A DNA stretch of 60,609 nt from Heliobacterium mobile (GTDB lineage Bacteria > Bacillota > Desulfitobacteriia > Heliobacteriales > Heliobacteriaceae). The stretch is taken from positions 1-60,609 of the forward strand of contig NZ_WNKU01000006.1 in the NCBI RefSeq assembly GCF_009720735.1, read 5' to 3'. Position 1 is the stretch's first letter; each line of letters begins with the position of its first letter. This document shows, piece by piece, positions 25,853 through 34,668 of the stretch. The notes beneath the pieces were generated by a model. That model had not been told where the DNA came from. It worked only from the letters and a program-made list of their open reading frames with translations, and ran no database searches. A program made the translations under genes and the position numbers.

Positions 25853-26229
25853 TCGCTGTCCCTCCCCCGAACGTTCTCTTTGATCCGCTCTACCGTTGCG
25901 TCAAACTTTTTGCCAGCCACCCGGGCGTAGAGAAATGCAACAGCCCAAGCGACAAAAAACTGGGAGAGGGCAAACAGGTACGCTAAATTAATGGGTCCAA
26001 AAACCTTCGTGTTCATAATATTCGGAAAATAACCGACACTCAAAGGCAACGCGAAGTAATAGGCAAAGGAAAAAATAATAGCAGGGATTAAAAATTTGGC
26101 CTTCGCTCGCATGAGACCGCGAAACTCTTCGCTTTCACTGATTTCCGCCCACCGCGCATCACTTTCCCGGGGTTGTTTCAGTTCCCAGTGAGTTTCCCCG
26201 GCGGCCGCCATGATTTTGCTGTGACCCAT
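25849..26229 (-). CDS. DUF485 (YjcH-like) membrane protein
   Basis: A 126-residue inner-membrane protein with two membrane helices (about 48-68 and 85-108) and soluble ends, the DUF485/YjcH layout. It carries the family pattern R.KF..P...[17 protein letters not shown]...N....[13 protein letters not shown]. Its gene almost always precedes actP-type symporters, as here, and the stop overlaps the symporter start. The function is unknown; it is thought to assist the transporter. The ATG at 26229 has GAGAGGAG nine bases upstream. Confidence 0.85.
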   Translation of the reverse strand: MGHSKIMAAAGETHWELKQPRESDARWAEISESEEFRGLMRAKAKFLIPAIIFSFAYYFALPLSVGYFPNIMNTKVFGPINLAYLFALSQFFVAWAVAFLYARVAGKKFDATVERIKENVRGRDSE

Positions 26230-26537
26230 CGGTCGCCACTCCTCTCTTCCTTCGGCATGTTCTCGAGACAGCCTCTCATATACTGGTTCCGCGGCACCAA
26301 AAATTTAGAGGCTTCTCTCGGGGCATTGCCTTGTAACCACCCCGGTGACGTTATTCTAAATGAATGGACATGTAAAAGTCAACAGATATTTTGCAAAGTT
26401 TCTGAATAATTAAAATATTTAAGACCAATAGGTCTTTTTCAGGCATCCTCTCGAATCCGGCAGGATTTTGTACTGAGCGAAGCGAAATATTTCGAGATAC
26501 AGCATGTATGTATCAGCGATTGGGGAGGCGGCCCGGC
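26230..26537. other. intergenic region between divergent operons
   Basis: This 308-base gap lies between the divergent DUF485 and HD-GYP starts. It must hold both promoters, but I find no convincing -35/-10 pair. A mini-hairpin AAGACC-AATA-GGTCTT followed by TTTC (26421-26440, plus strand) could be a weak terminator or leader element before the HD-GYP gene. Nothing else stands out. Confidence 0.5.
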
Positions 26538-27653
26538 ATGCGGAAAGTTTCCATAGATTCAGTTGAACCGGGCATGATCCTCGCCCGGAGCATCTATAGT
26601 GCGGAAGGTCGTACTCTGCTTGGGGCTGGGATCACCCTTTCCACCCCCTTCATTACGCGGCTCAAAGAGTTAGGTGTTCCTGCCCTTTTCATCAAAGACC
26701 AAACGACGGGAGACCTTCCTGTTCCCGATGTGATCAGCGAACAGGTGCGCCTGTCCGCCGTGAAGACCGTACGCGATTCCTTTACCCGGGTTCAATTGTA
26801 TCATGAAAACGGCTTGGATCCCGCCGAAGTGAAAGAGGCGGCATCGGCCATCATCGATGAGGTATTACGAAACCGTCATGTAATGGTGCACATGACCGAC
26901 ATCCGGACCTTTGACGATTATACCTTTGGTCACTCCGTCAACGTCTGTGTCCTATCGGTTCTGACCGGCATCGCTATGGGTTATAACGAGTTACAACTGT
27001 TTGATCTCGCCTGCGGAGCTATGCTTCACGATATTGGGAAGATGCTCGTTCCCCTGGAAGTGTTGAACAAGCCCGGCCGTTTGACGCCCGAAGAATTTAC
27101 GGAGATCCGCCGCCATTGCGAATTCGGCTTTGAGATCATTCGCCAGTATAAAGACCAGTTTTCTTTGCTGGCCGCCCATGTGGCCTATCAACATCAGGAA
27201 CGTTTCGACGGTTCCGGCTATCCACGTGCGCTAAAGGGGAACGAGATCCACGAGTACGCCCGAATTGTAGCCATCGCGGATATGTATGATGCCTTAGTCG
27301 CTGACCGGGTCTATCGAAAAGGATATCTTCCCTACCAGGCTCACGAAATCATCCTCGCTGCCAGTTCCCGTGAACTGGATCCTGCCATTTCGCAGATCTT
27401 CTTACAAAGCATCGCGATCTATCCGATCGGCAGTACCGTCCAGCTCAATACGGGCGACATCGGTGTCGTCGTGGATGTTAATAAGATCCATCAAAGCCGA
27501 CCTGTCGTTCGACTCATCTATGACCATAGGGGAAAGCTGCTGAGCCATCCCTATGAATTGGATTTGACCCGCCATTTGACAGTCTTCGTGGAGAAAGTGC
27601 TCTTTGAAGAACAGGTCAGTCAATTGATTTCATCGTCTTCCGTAGAGGCTTGA
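26538..27653 (+). CDS. HD-GYP domain cyclic di-GMP phosphodiesterase
   Basis: A 371-residue soluble protein with an N-terminal segment (about 1-60, KVSIDSVEPGMILARSIYSAEGRTLL, split here by position) of the type that often precedes HD-GYP domains, then the HD-GYP module: DYTFGHSVNVC, MLHDIGKMLVPLEVLNKPGRL, HQERFDGSGYP and VAIADMYDALVADRVYRKG. A C-terminal 90-residue tail with beta-strand-like pattern follows. HD-GYP enzymes degrade cyclic di-GMP and affect motility. I start at the ATG at 26538 because GGGGAGG lies nine bases before it; the frame opens at 26508. It is a single gene with a strong terminator. Confidence 0.87.
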   Translation: MRKVSIDSVEPGMILARSIYSAEGRTLLGAGITLSTPFITRLKELGVPALFIKDQTTGDLPVPDVISEQVRLSAVKTVRDSFTRVQLYHENGLDPAEVKEAASAIIDEVLRNRHVMVHMTDIRTFDDYTFGHSVNVCVLSVLTGIAMGYNELQLFDLACGAMLHDIGKMLVPLEVLNKPGRLTPEEFTEIRRHCEFGFEIIRQYKDQFSLLAAHVAYQHQERFDGSGYPRALKGNEIHEYARIVAIADMYDALVADRVYRKGYLPYQAHEIILAASSRELDPAISQIFLQSIAIYPIGSTVQLNTGDIGVVVDVNKIHQSRPVVRLIYDHRGKLLSHPYELDLTRHLTVFVEKVLFEEQVSQLISSSSVEA

Positions 27654-27658
27654 TAGTT

Positions 27659-27697
27659 AAAACCCCGGTGTAATGTTCACACCGGGGTTTTATTTTT
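27659..27697. terminator. bidirectional intrinsic terminator
   Basis: AAAACCCCGGTGT (27659-27671) pairs with ACACCGGGGTTTT (27679-27691), followed by TATTTTTT. It ends the HD-GYP gene and abuts the stop of the convergent terC-type gene. Confidence 0.88.
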
Positions 27698-28377
27698 TAG
27701 GACTCCGTAACTTCTGATATCTTTTTGTTTCTAACCCAAATCCCAGTTCCAATAACTGCTGCCGTGATCAGCGCTGGAATCACGATTTCAACGACAGGAA
27801 GGGCATGCAGGTGTGGGAGAATCGCTTTGTCTTCGACGACCATCTTCCCAGCCGTCCAAGCCAACACGCCGGAACCGATATATGCCAGCCAAGGGTATTT
27901 TCCCATGGCCTTCGTTAACAGCGTGCTGCCGGCCAAGACGATAGGAATGCTAAAAGCGAGGCCGAAGATGAGTAAGTACAAGTTGCCCTGTGAAGCGCCA
28001 GCCACAGCCAAAACATTGTCAAGGCTCATGAGCAGGTCGGCCCAGAGAATCGTCAATAAGGCTTTCGTAAAGTTGCTGCTGCCCTGACCGGTTCCATGGC
28101 CCTCTTCCTGTGAAAAGAGCAGTTTGAAGGCGATCATAGCCAACAATGTGCCGCCGACAAACTGGATATACGGAATCTGAAGAAGTACGGCAGCGACGAA
28201 GGTAAGAATGATACGCATGACGACGGCCAATGTGGTTCCCCAGAAAATCGCTTTCTTACGGTATTTTTCCGATAATCCCATACTGGCCATGGCGATCACG
28301 ACGGCATTATCGCCGCTCAATACGAGGTTGATGATGATGATATTCAAAATGCCGGTGAGTATGTCCAAGTCAAACAT
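27697..28377 (-). CDS. TerC-family manganese exporter (YkoY/YjbE-like)
   Basis: A 226-residue membrane protein with seven predicted helices. It keeps the TerC-family acidic motifs LVLSGDNAVVIAM (about 18-30) and DLLMSLDNVLAVAG (about 116-129), whose aspartates and asparagines line the metal path. The yybP-ykoY riboswitch upstream identifies the regulated ion as manganese. Bacillus homologues YkoY and YceF are known Mn exporters, some loading metal for secreted enzymes. The ATG at 28377 has GGGAGG six bases upstream. Confidence 0.92.
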   Translation of the reverse strand: MFDLDILTGILNIIIINLVLSGDNAVVIAMASMGLSEKYRKKAIFWGTTLAVVMRIILTFVAAVLLQIPYIQFVGGTLLAMIAFKLLFSQEEGHGTGQGSSNFTKALLTILWADLLMSLDNVLAVAGASQGNLYLLIFGLAFSIPIVLAGSTLLTKAMGKYPWLAYIGSGVLAWTAGKMVVEDKAILPHLHALPVVEIVIPALITAAVIGTGIWVRNKKISEVTES

Positions 28378-28462
28378 GAAGGGCCTCCCATTTCTTGATC
28401 TTTATCTGTCTTTCGATGACTGGTGATCCCGCGTCCAAACTTTTCGAATAAACAACTTTGGT

Positions 28463-28495
28463 TCACTGCTCTGATTCAACACAAATTCTCTTCAC
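28463..28495 (-). CDS. possible 10-residue leader peptide
   Basis: A perfect Shine-Dalgarno, AGGAGGTGAT, directly follows the T-run of the second leader terminator and is spaced five bases from a GTG that opens the frame MKRICVESEQ followed by TGA. The stop is 85 bases before the terC-type ATG. The strength of the site is notable for such a short frame, but a peptide function is only a suggestion. Confidence 0.4.
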   Translation of the reverse strand: MKRICVESEQ

Positions 28496-28510
28496 CGTGA
28501 ATCACCTCCT

Positions 28511-28553
28511 AAAAAAAAGACCTCAGTTCCGAATTTTGCAGAACTAAGGTCTT
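28511..28553 (-). terminator. second, tandem terminator in the terC leader
   Basis: AAGACCTTAGTTC pairs with GAACTGAGGTCTT on the minus strand and is followed by eight T. Both arms resemble those of the first terminator at 28568-28615, which suggests duplication of the riboswitch expression platform. Confidence 0.85.
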
Positions 28554-28567
28554 AAGCGGGAAGAGGC

Positions 28568-28615
28568 AAAATAAAAAGACCTTTGTTCCAGAGTGTTCTT
28601 TGGAACAAAGGTCTT
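28568..28615 (-). terminator. first riboswitch-controlled terminator in the terC leader
   Basis: On the minus strand AAGACCTTTGTTCCA pairs with TGGAACAAAGGTCTT and TTTTATTTT follows. The first arm includes the 3' strand of the aptamer's closing helix. Confidence 0.88.
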
Positions 28616-28694
28616 GCTAAACAAAACGTCCTGATCGGCCAGACTTCCAAAGAAGCCGGCTGTTGACCGAATCAGTAAAAGCTACTCCCCTTTG
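28606..28694 (-). ncRNA. yybP-ykoY manganese riboswitch (terC-type gene)
   Basis: On the minus strand the leader shows CAAAGGGGAGTAGC, GGTCAACAGCCGGC, a variable arm TTCTTTGGAAG, CTGGCCGATCAGG and AAGACCTTTG; CAAAGG pairs with CCTTTG to close P1. The order and motifs match the class and parallel the riboswitch at 10311-10396. Mn2+ binding should prevent formation of the first terminator and so raise expression of the exporter. The segment between the conserved parts is less typical than in the other copy. Confidence 0.88.
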
Positions 28695-28703
28695 ATGAAT
28701 AAT

Positions 28704-28732
28704 ACTATAACACACCTTATGAGTACTGTCAA
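28704..28732 (-). promoter_or_regulatory. sigma-A promoter of the terC-type transcript
   Basis: TTGACA (28727-28732) and TATAGT (28704-28709) are exactly 17 bases apart on the minus strand, about ten bases before the aptamer. This is one of the best promoters in the window. Confidence 0.85.
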
Positions 28733-28744
28733 ACAAAGACAAAT

Positions 28745-29548
28745 TCAGTCGACAGGGAGACCAAATTGCGTAGCAATGGCGCGAGCTGCTTCCATCACAG
28801 TCGGTTCAGGCGGTTTCACACCAACCAAAGGATCGCTGATTCCCAGTTCGGCTCGTTTTACGCTGCCCATGGTGTGGTACGGTAGAAATGTTAGTCGATT
28901 GATATTCTGCAATGAGGCGAGAAAAGCGCATAATTCAGTGATCGACTGGGTATCGTCCGTATATCCGGGTACGATCACATGGCGAATCCAAACCGGGGTG
29001 TGTTGTTGGGATAGATATTTGGCGAAGGCAAGGATCTTATCGTTGTCGACGCCGGTCAAGCGGCGGTGTTGTCGGGGGTCCATGTGTTTGATGTCGAGCA
29101 GGACCAAATCAGTTTCCGGGAGGAATTGCTCCGCCTTCTCAATCTCACAGTAGCCGGAAGTATCTAAGCAAGTGTGAATACCCTCGATGCGGCACTGGTG
29201 AAAAAGCGCTTTCACAAAGGGCGTCTGCACGGTCGGTTCTCCGCCCGAAAGGGTAACACCGCCTCCGGAGAAGTGAAAATAATTTTTGTAACGCTCGATA
29301 TCAGCCATCACGTCTTCCACCGTCTTCGGTTCCCCTGCCTGCCGATCCCAGGTATCGCAGTTATGGCAATATAGGCAGCGCAAGGGGCAACCTGATAGAA
29401 ACAAGACATAGCGGATTCCGGGCCCGTCGACAGTTCCGCAGGTCTCGACGGAATGGATATAACCGATCACATTTGAGGCAGGTTTATGCAAAGGAGACGA
29501 TAAGGGGGACGGCGATGCAGAATGTGACAATGACGCATCTGTCCTCAT
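28745..29548 (-). CDS. pflA: pyruvate formate-lyase activating enzyme
   Basis: A 267-residue radical-SAM enzyme that installs the glycyl radical on PflB. The cluster motif CPLRCLYC (Cys54, 58, 61) is followed by HNCDTW, and downstream are GGGVTLSGGEPTVQ, LDTSGYCE and VLLDIKHMD. An N-terminal 25-residue Ser/Pro-rich tail is longer than usual. The ATG at 29548 follows GGAGG by eight bases. It is 16 bases downstream of pflB, so the two are one operon. Confidence 0.94.
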   Translation of the reverse strand: MRTDASLSHSASPSPLSSPLHKPASNVIGYIHSVETCGTVDGPGIRYVLFLSGCPLRCLYCHNCDTWDRQAGEPKTVEDVMADIERYKNYFHFSGGGVTLSGGEPTVQTPFVKALFHQCRIEGIHTCLDTSGYCEIEKAEQFLPETDLVLLDIKHMDPRQHRRLTGVDNDKILAFAKYLSQQHTPVWIRHVIVPGYTDDTQSITELCAFLASLQNINRLTFLPYHTMGSVKRAELGISDPLVGVKPPEPTVMEAARAIATQFGLPVD

Positions 29549-29564
29549 TGAGTTCCCCTCCCCT

Positions 29565-31799
29565 CTAGGCCCGCTCGTGGAAGGTGCGGCGAATCACATC
29601 CATCTGTTGTTCTCGAGTCAGTTTGATGAAGTTGACGGCGTATCCGGAGACGCGAATGGTCAATTGAGGATATTTTTCCGGATGATCCATAGCGTCCATC
29701 AATGTCTCCCGCTCAAGTACGTTCACATTGATGTGATGACCACCCTGCTGAAAGTAGCCATCGAGCAAACCGGACAGGTTGTTAACCTGGTCCACCGGCG
29801 TGCTCCCTAAGGCCTGAGGCACGATGGAAAAGGTATAGGAAATACCGTCCTGGCTGTGCTCGTAAGGTAGCTGGGCCACCGAGTTCATAGAAGCGATAGC
29901 CCCTTTGCGATCACGGCCGTACATAGGGTTAGCCCCTGGAGCGAAGGGCACACCGGCTTTACGCCCGTCGGGGGTACTGCCGGTCTTTTTACCGTAGACC
30001 ACATTGGAGGTGATCGTCAGAATGCTCATCGTCGGCACGGAGTTGCGGTAACTCTGGCAGCGGCGAAGTTTGTTCATGAAGCGCTTTACGATATGGTTGG
30101 CGATCTCATCGACGCGCTGATCGTCGTTGCCAAAGGCAGGATATTCGCCTTCAACCACATAATCCACAGCCAACCCTTTTTCGTCACGGATGACACGCAC
30201 CTTGGCATGCTTGATCGCCGACAGGGAATCGGCAACAACGGAGAGACCGGCCATTCCGCAAGCCATGGTGCGAAAGATGTCCCGATCATGCAGGGCCATA
30301 GCGACACGCTCATAGGCATACTTATCATGCATGTAATGGATGATGTTCAGCGTGTCCATGTAGAGACGGGCGAGCCAGTCCAGCAGCCCTTCAAAGCGCT
30401 CCATCACCTCGCTGTACTCGAGGATATCGGCAGTGATGGGGGCAAAAGCCGGCGCTACTTGGTCTCCACTGTTTTCGTCTTTCCCGCCATTGATGGCGTA
30501 GAGCAGCGCTTTAGCCATGTTGACACGAGCGCCGAAAAACTGCATCTGCTTCCCGATGCGCATGGCCGACACACAGCAGGCGATGCCGTAATCATCCCCC
30601 CAATACGGGCGCATCAGATCGTCGTTCTCATATTGAATGGAGGAAGTAGCAATGGAAAGGCGGGTACAATATTCTTTGAAGGCTTTCGGAAGGCGCGTCG
30701 ACCAGAGAACCGTTAGGTTCGGTTCCGGCGCCGGTCCCAGGTTCGTCAAGCTGTGCAGGATGCGGAAGGAGTTTTTGGTGACGAGTGTTCGCCCGTCCAC
30801 GCCCATCCCGCCGATGCTCTCGGTGACCCAAGTAGGATCACCGCTGAAAAGATCATTATATTCAGGGGTCCGTAAAAACCGGACAAGACGCAGCTTGATG
30901 ATAAAGTCATCCATCAGTTCCTGAATCTCTGCTTCCGTTCGAAGGCCTCGCTGCAAATCCCGTTCGATATAAATATCCAAAAAGGTGGATATTCGACCGA
31001 TGCTCATGGCGGCACCGTTTTGTTCCTTCACAGCAGCCAAGTAGGCGAAGTAGAGCCACTGAATTGCTTCCTGACTGTCAGCGGCTGGTCGGCGAAGGTC
31101 AAAACCATAACCCTCAGCCATAGTTACCAGTTCCTTCAGCGCGAGAATCTGTTCATGCAGTTCTTCCCGAAGGCGGATCGTTTCATCATTCATACCCGCC
31201 GCACAAGTCATTTCAAGCTCGGCCTTTTTCACGGCGATTAGCCCATCAACGCCATATAACGGTACCCGGCGGTAGTCGCCGATAATTCGTCCCCGGCCAT
31301 AGGCGTCAGGAAGCCCAGTGATTAACCCATGCCGGCGTGCTTGACGCATCTCCGGCGTATAGACGTCCATGACCCCTTGGTTGTGGGTCTTGCGATAGCT
31401 TGTAAAGATCTCTTCCACCTTCGGGTCTAAGGTGCGACCATAGGCTTCACAAGATTGCCGGACCATGCGGATGCCACCGAAAGGCATGATGGCCCGTTTT
31501 AAGGGGCCGTCTGTTTGAAGACCGACGATTCTTTCCATTTCCTGGTGGAGATATCCGGGACGATGGGCTGTAATCGTGCTGACGGTCTCCGTATCGATAT
31601 CCAAAACGCCGCCTTGTTCCCGTTCTTGCTTCACCAGTTCCAGCACGCGATTCCAAAGCTGGCGAGTGCGCTCGGTAGGTCCGGCTAAAAACCGCTCATC
31701 TCCGGTATAGGGTGTATAGTTATCTTGAATAAAGGCCCGCACATTGATTTCTTTTTGCCATGTTTCACCGTTAAATCCGTTCCATTGTGCAAAGTTCAT
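29565..31799 (-). CDS. pflB: formate C-acetyltransferase (pyruvate formate-lyase)
   Basis: A 744-residue glycyl-radical enzyme splitting pyruvate and CoA to acetyl-CoA and formate. It has the catalytic cysteine pair Cys408-Cys409 in [14 protein letters not shown] and the glycyl radical loop RVSGYAVNF with Gly719, at the expected distance from the C-terminus. The N-terminal [16 protein letters not shown] and [10 protein letters not shown] are typical of true PflB rather than diol dehydratases. The ATG at 31799 follows AGGAGG; the frame extends to 31889 into the leader. It is controlled by a ZTP riboswitch upstream. Confidence 0.95.
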   Translation of the reverse strand: MNFAQWNGFNGETWQKEINVRAFIQDNYTPYTGDERFLAGPTERTRQLWNRVLELVKQEREQGGVLDIDTETVSTITAHRPGYLHQEMERIVGLQTDGPLKRAIMPFGGIRMVRQSCEAYGRTLDPKVEEIFTSYRKTHNQGVMDVYTPEMRQARRHGLITGLPDAYGRGRIIGDYRRVPLYGVDGLIAVKKAELEMTCAAGMNDETIRLREELHEQILALKELVTMAEGYGFDLRRPAADSQEAIQWLYFAYLAAVKEQNGAAMSIGRISTFLDIYIERDLQRGLRTEAEIQELMDDFIIKLRLVRFLRTPEYNDLFSGDPTWVTESIGGMGVDGRTLVTKNSFRILHSLTNLGPAPEPNLTVLWSTRLPKAFKEYCTRLSIATSSIQYENDDLMRPYWGDDYGIACCVSAMRIGKQMQFFGARVNMAKALLYAINGGKDENSGDQVAPAFAPITADILEYSEVMERFEGLLDWLARLYMDTLNIIHYMHDKYAYERVAMALHDRDIFRTMACGMAGLSVVADSLSAIKHAKVRVIRDEKGLAVDYVVEGEYPAFGNDDQRVDEIANHIVKRFMNKLRRCQSYRNSVPTMSILTITSNVVYGKKTGSTPDGRKAGVPFAPGANPMYGRDRKGAIASMNSVAQLPYEHSQDGISYTFSIVPQALGSTPVDQVNNLSGLLDGYFQQGGHHINVNVLERETLMDAMDHPEKYPQLTIRVSGYAVNFIKLTREQQMDVIRRTFHERA

Positions 31800-31869
31800 A
31801 TCTTTGACCTCCTGACATTCGATGTAACAGAAATGAGTCACATCATCGATGCCCGGAGACGGTTTTAAA

Positions 31870-31905
31870 ATAGAAAACCGCCTGGACATCGATTGCCCAG
31901 GCGGT
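31870..31905 (-). terminator. ZTP-riboswitch-controlled terminator
   Basis: ACCGCCTGG is paired with CCAGGCGGT (31897-31905 with 31877-31885) and followed on the minus strand by TTTTCTATTTT. The first arm contains the aptamer's CCGCCTGGGC, so folding of the terminator destroys the aptamer. Confidence 0.88.
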
Positions 31906-31967
31906 CGGCTTTACGATATAAATCACACTCCCTGTGGTGAACTCCACTTCCGCCAGTCGTGTGATCC
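31895..31967 (-). ncRNA. ZTP riboswitch (pfl motif)
   Basis: On the minus strand ATCACAC pairs with GTGTGAT to form P1, enclosing GACTGGCG, a GTGG...CCAC arm and ACAGGGAG. After a linker comes the hallmark CCGCCTGGGC that makes the pseudoknot. This class senses ZTP/ZMP, the alarmone of 10-formyl-tetrahydrofolate shortage. Turning pfl on would supply formate for folate charging. The class was first named for its place upstream of pfl genes, as here. Confidence 0.93.
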
Positions 31968-31984
31968 TTTTGTTTTGCAACTTG

Positions 31985-32014
31985 ATTATAAGCGCTTGGC
32001 GACAAAACTGTCAA
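31985..32014 (-). promoter_or_regulatory. sigma-A promoter of pflBA
   Basis: TTGACA (32009-32014) and TATAAT (31985-31990) are 18 bases apart on the minus strand, both perfect. The spacer ends in AAGCGCTT, an eight-base palindrome resembling the core of a CcpA (cre) site, which may allow catabolite control; that part is inference. Confidence 0.85.
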
Positions 32015-32069
32015 GGAGTCTCTACGAGGGTCTTAAATTTGGAAAAGATCGATAAATGGAAAACGATGG

Positions 32070-34058
32070 CTAGATACGGAACCAGTTTATCGTGCCCTGC
32101 ATCTCGTTCGCCAACTGGGTCAATCGTTTGCTCGACTCTTTCACCTCATCGCCCATAGCGACCAGTTCTTCTGTGGTCGCTGCCACCGTTTGGGTCTGTG
32201 ATGTTGCCTCTGTGCTGATTCGGTGAACACTTTCCATCACATCTTTTATTTGACAGGTTCCTGAAACGAGATTTTCCACAGAGGCAACCAGCAGTCCCAT
32301 CTGCTCATGGATATGATCCGATATCAGTTCCACTTCATGAAATTCCCTTCCTGTTGCTTGGGCGATAGTGACACCCGATTTAACCACGTCGATGCCTTCG
32401 TTCATTGTGTCCACAGCCAATAGAGTCTCTTGCTGTATTTCCTTGACCAACTGAGCGATTTGGGTAGCCGCTTCCTGTGATTGCTCAGCCAGTTTGCGAA
32501 CTTCCTCAGCGACGATGGCGAAACCACGACCTTGTTCACCGGCCCGAGCCGCTTCGATGGCTGCATTCAGGGCCAGAAGATTCGTTTGCGTAGAGATATT
32601 TGATATGGAGTCTACAATGCCTCCGATTTCTTCAGAACGCTCTCCTAATTTTGTTACGACTGTACCGGAACGAAGGACTGTCTCCTCGATTTCCATCATC
32701 TTTTCCACTGTGGAGGTCACGACTTGACCTCCCTTTTGCGTTACCTGAACTGCTTTATCCGTTAAAGAACCAAAGACCGTTGCCATATTGCCAACCTGCT
32801 GAATATCTTGAACCATCTTTTCGATGACTTGATTGGCCTTATCGACAGCGTCGGACTGTAATGCTGCCCCGTCGGCGATCATCACGACAGAATCGTTCAC
32901 CTGATTGACCGTAAGCACCGATTGGGTCGCACCCTCCATGAGCTCCTGTGCGGAGAAAGCGAGCTCATTGGCAGAGTGGTTTATTTGGGTAACCAGTTCC
33001 CTCAATTTGGTCGCCATACCATCAATAGTTTTAGCCAACAAGGTGAATTCTTTTCCATTCGTACGATCTGAATTACCATTCGGAGATAAGTCTCCCGCAG
33101 CCACTTTTTCGATTTCCTGTACAGTTTTTCCGATAGGTTTGACAATGTTATTCGCTACATAAAGGATGATCGCTGTTAATAGCAGCAGCGTAACTGCGTA
33201 GATACCCATGATTCGCTTGCTCAAGTTATCGATACTCGAAAATAGTTCACTTACAGGTGCTTCAATGATCAACTTCCATCCTGTTTGTGCAACCGGTACA
33301 ACGACAAGGGCCTTCTCTTGCCCGTCTACAGAAATCCCTTCAACCAGTTTGGTTTCTTCGCTAGATTCCCCCAACGCTTTGTATGCACCATTTTGAACCG
33401 TGTAGATATTCTCCGTTAGCGAGTATGTAGGGTGGTACAAAAAGTTACCTCGTCCGTCAACAAGGTAGGCAAACCCACTATTCTCAACTTTCACGCCGGC
33501 CACAGCCGCTTGAATTTTACTTAACTCGATGTCCGCCCCCACCACGCCGATTGTATTATTTCCAACGACCAGCTTTTTGGAAATGGTTATGACCGTTTTC
33601 TTAGTTTCCGCGTCAATATACGCTTCTGAGTAGGAAATAGCCGGGGCAGCCATCGCTCCAATATACCATGGTCGTTTACGGACATCGAAATCGTTCGGCG
33701 GAGTCCATCCCGATCCAAAGACATAATGTCCATCCTCATAGCCGACGTAGGAATCGAGGAGTTCCGGATGCGTCTGATTTAGATTCGTCTGCAGCGCCGC
33801 TTGTTCAGTTGGCGTTAACTGTTTCGCATCCAGCAAGTCCACTAAATCGGATACGACAGTTTCCCCCTCACGCAAAAGGATTTCAAGTTCCTGAGCGTGG
33901 TTTTTGGCCTGCGATTTTAATGAACTCTGGACATTTTCTTGCAACGTCTCTCGAGCCGCACTATACGTCAAGAGTCCAACGACCATTAGAGCGAAAAGGA
34001 CCGGAAGGAGAACAAGTGCCATTAGCTTCGTTCGTACATTTGTGTCTGAAAATGTCAT
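32070..34058 (-). CDS. methyl-accepting chemotaxis protein with dCache sensor
   Basis: A 662-residue transmembrane chemoreceptor. The first membrane helix lies at about 10-32, then an extracellular double-Cache sensor to about residue 275 ([24 protein letters not shown] and [16 protein letters not shown] are typical), the second helix at about 285-305, a HAMP domain ([22 protein letters not shown]) and the cytoplasmic signalling region with the invariant tip [20 protein letters not shown]. dCache receptors often bind amino or carboxylic acids; the ligand here is unknown. The ATG at 34058 follows GGAGG. It ends at 32070 with no clear terminator. Confidence 0.93.
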   Translation of the reverse strand: MTFSDTNVRTKLMALVLLPVLFALMVVGLLTYSAARETLQENVQSSLKSQAKNHAQELEILLREGETVVSDLVDLLDAKQLTPTEQAALQTNLNQTHPELLDSYVGYEDGHYVFGSGWTPPNDFDVRKRPWYIGAMAAPAISYSEAYIDAETKKTVITISKKLVVGNNTIGVVGADIELSKIQAAVAGVKVENSGFAYLVDGRGNFLYHPTYSLTENIYTVQNGAYKALGESSEETKLVEGISVDGQEKALVVVPVAQTGWKLIIEAPVSELFSSIDNLSKRIMGIYAVTLLLLTAIILYVANNIVKPIGKTVQEIEKVAAGDLSPNGNSDRTNGKEFTLLAKTIDGMATKLRELVTQINHSANELAFSAQELMEGATQSVLTVNQVNDSVVMIADGAALQSDAVDKANQVIEKMVQDIQQVGNMATVFGSLTDKAVQVTQKGGQVVTSTVEKMMEIEETVLRSGTVVTKLGERSEEIGGIVDSISNISTQTNLLALNAAIEAARAGEQGRGFAIVAEEVRKLAEQSQEAATQIAQLVKEIQQETLLAVDTMNEGIDVVKSGVTIAQATGREFHEVELISDHIHEQMGLLVASVENLVSGTCQIKDVMESVHRISTEATSQTQTVAATTEELVAMGDEVKESSKRLTQLANEMQGTINWFRI

Positions 34059-34188
34059 AGAAAGGATACCTCCAGTTGTAATGCTACTATAATAAATGGC
34101 AACCAACCAGAACTAATACGATTTTACCATGAATTAGAGTGATATATTCTGCACGTGTTACAAAATCTCACTTTAAAAATTTATCGGT

Positions 34189-34232
34189 AAAAAAAAGAAA
34201 AGTGCTTTGAACTCTTGCCCAAAGCTCTTTTC
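34189..34232 (-). terminator. intrinsic terminator
   Basis: GAAAAGTGCTTTG (34197-34209) pairs with CAAAGCTCTTTTC (34220-34232) with one mismatch, followed on the minus strand by TTTTTTTT. It ends the small gene at 34293-34622 and separates it from the downstream chemoreceptor. Confidence 0.8.
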
Positions 34233-34292
34233 TCAGAGGACCAAAATTGAACTTCCCTTTCAACGAGCTCCCTAATCCCGACTGCATCAACG

Positions 34293-34622
34293 TCAATCCT
34301 GAACGATTTCCACGGCTCCAGACTGTCTCATGATCGTCTGGACACGGTCGCTTTCGTGTTTCGGCGTCTCTACGGCGACGATGATGCCCTCTTTGCCTCG
34401 CATCTCCGGAATCCCATCACCGAAAGTTTCCACTTCCCCCAGCCTGTCCCGTTCCATTTTGATAAAGGCAGCTTTCTGAGCGGCGTCTTCAAAGTTTTCC
34501 CACTTTTGCTCTTCCCAGAGATCACTGATGATCATGTCTTTACGGTCAAAGCCGGCGTTTCGCAAAGAATCAACGAGGGCACTGACCTGTTCTTTGTTCA
34601 TAAACCGGGCGATTAGACGCAT
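34293..34622 (-). CDS. conserved-looking hypothetical protein, possible general-stress-17M-like fold
   Basis: A 109-residue soluble protein. It begins MRLIARFMNKEQVSALVDSL, continues with AGFDRKDMIISDL and ends with GIIVAVETPKHESDRVQTI then MRQSGAVEIVQD. The alternating strand-helix pattern, with two half-repeats (an aging of the type 'xxIARF..KEQ...L..AGFD' and 'IVAVET..HE..RV..IM...GA'), resembles ferredoxin-like or YflT/GsiB-17M-type stress proteins. I cannot name the family with confidence. The ATG at 34622 has GGAGGT seven bases upstream. It sits between two chemoreceptor genes on the same strand but is bounded by a terminator. Confidence 0.6.
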   Translation of the reverse strand: MRLIARFMNKEQVSALVDSLRNAGFDRKDMIISDLWEEQKWENFEDAAQKAAFIKMERDRLGEVETFGDGIPEMRGKEGIIVAVETPKHESDRVQTIMRQSGAVEIVQD

Positions 34623-34668
34623 CTTATCCACCTCCGGCAGTAGTGTTCACCGGAAAGGGGATATCCAT

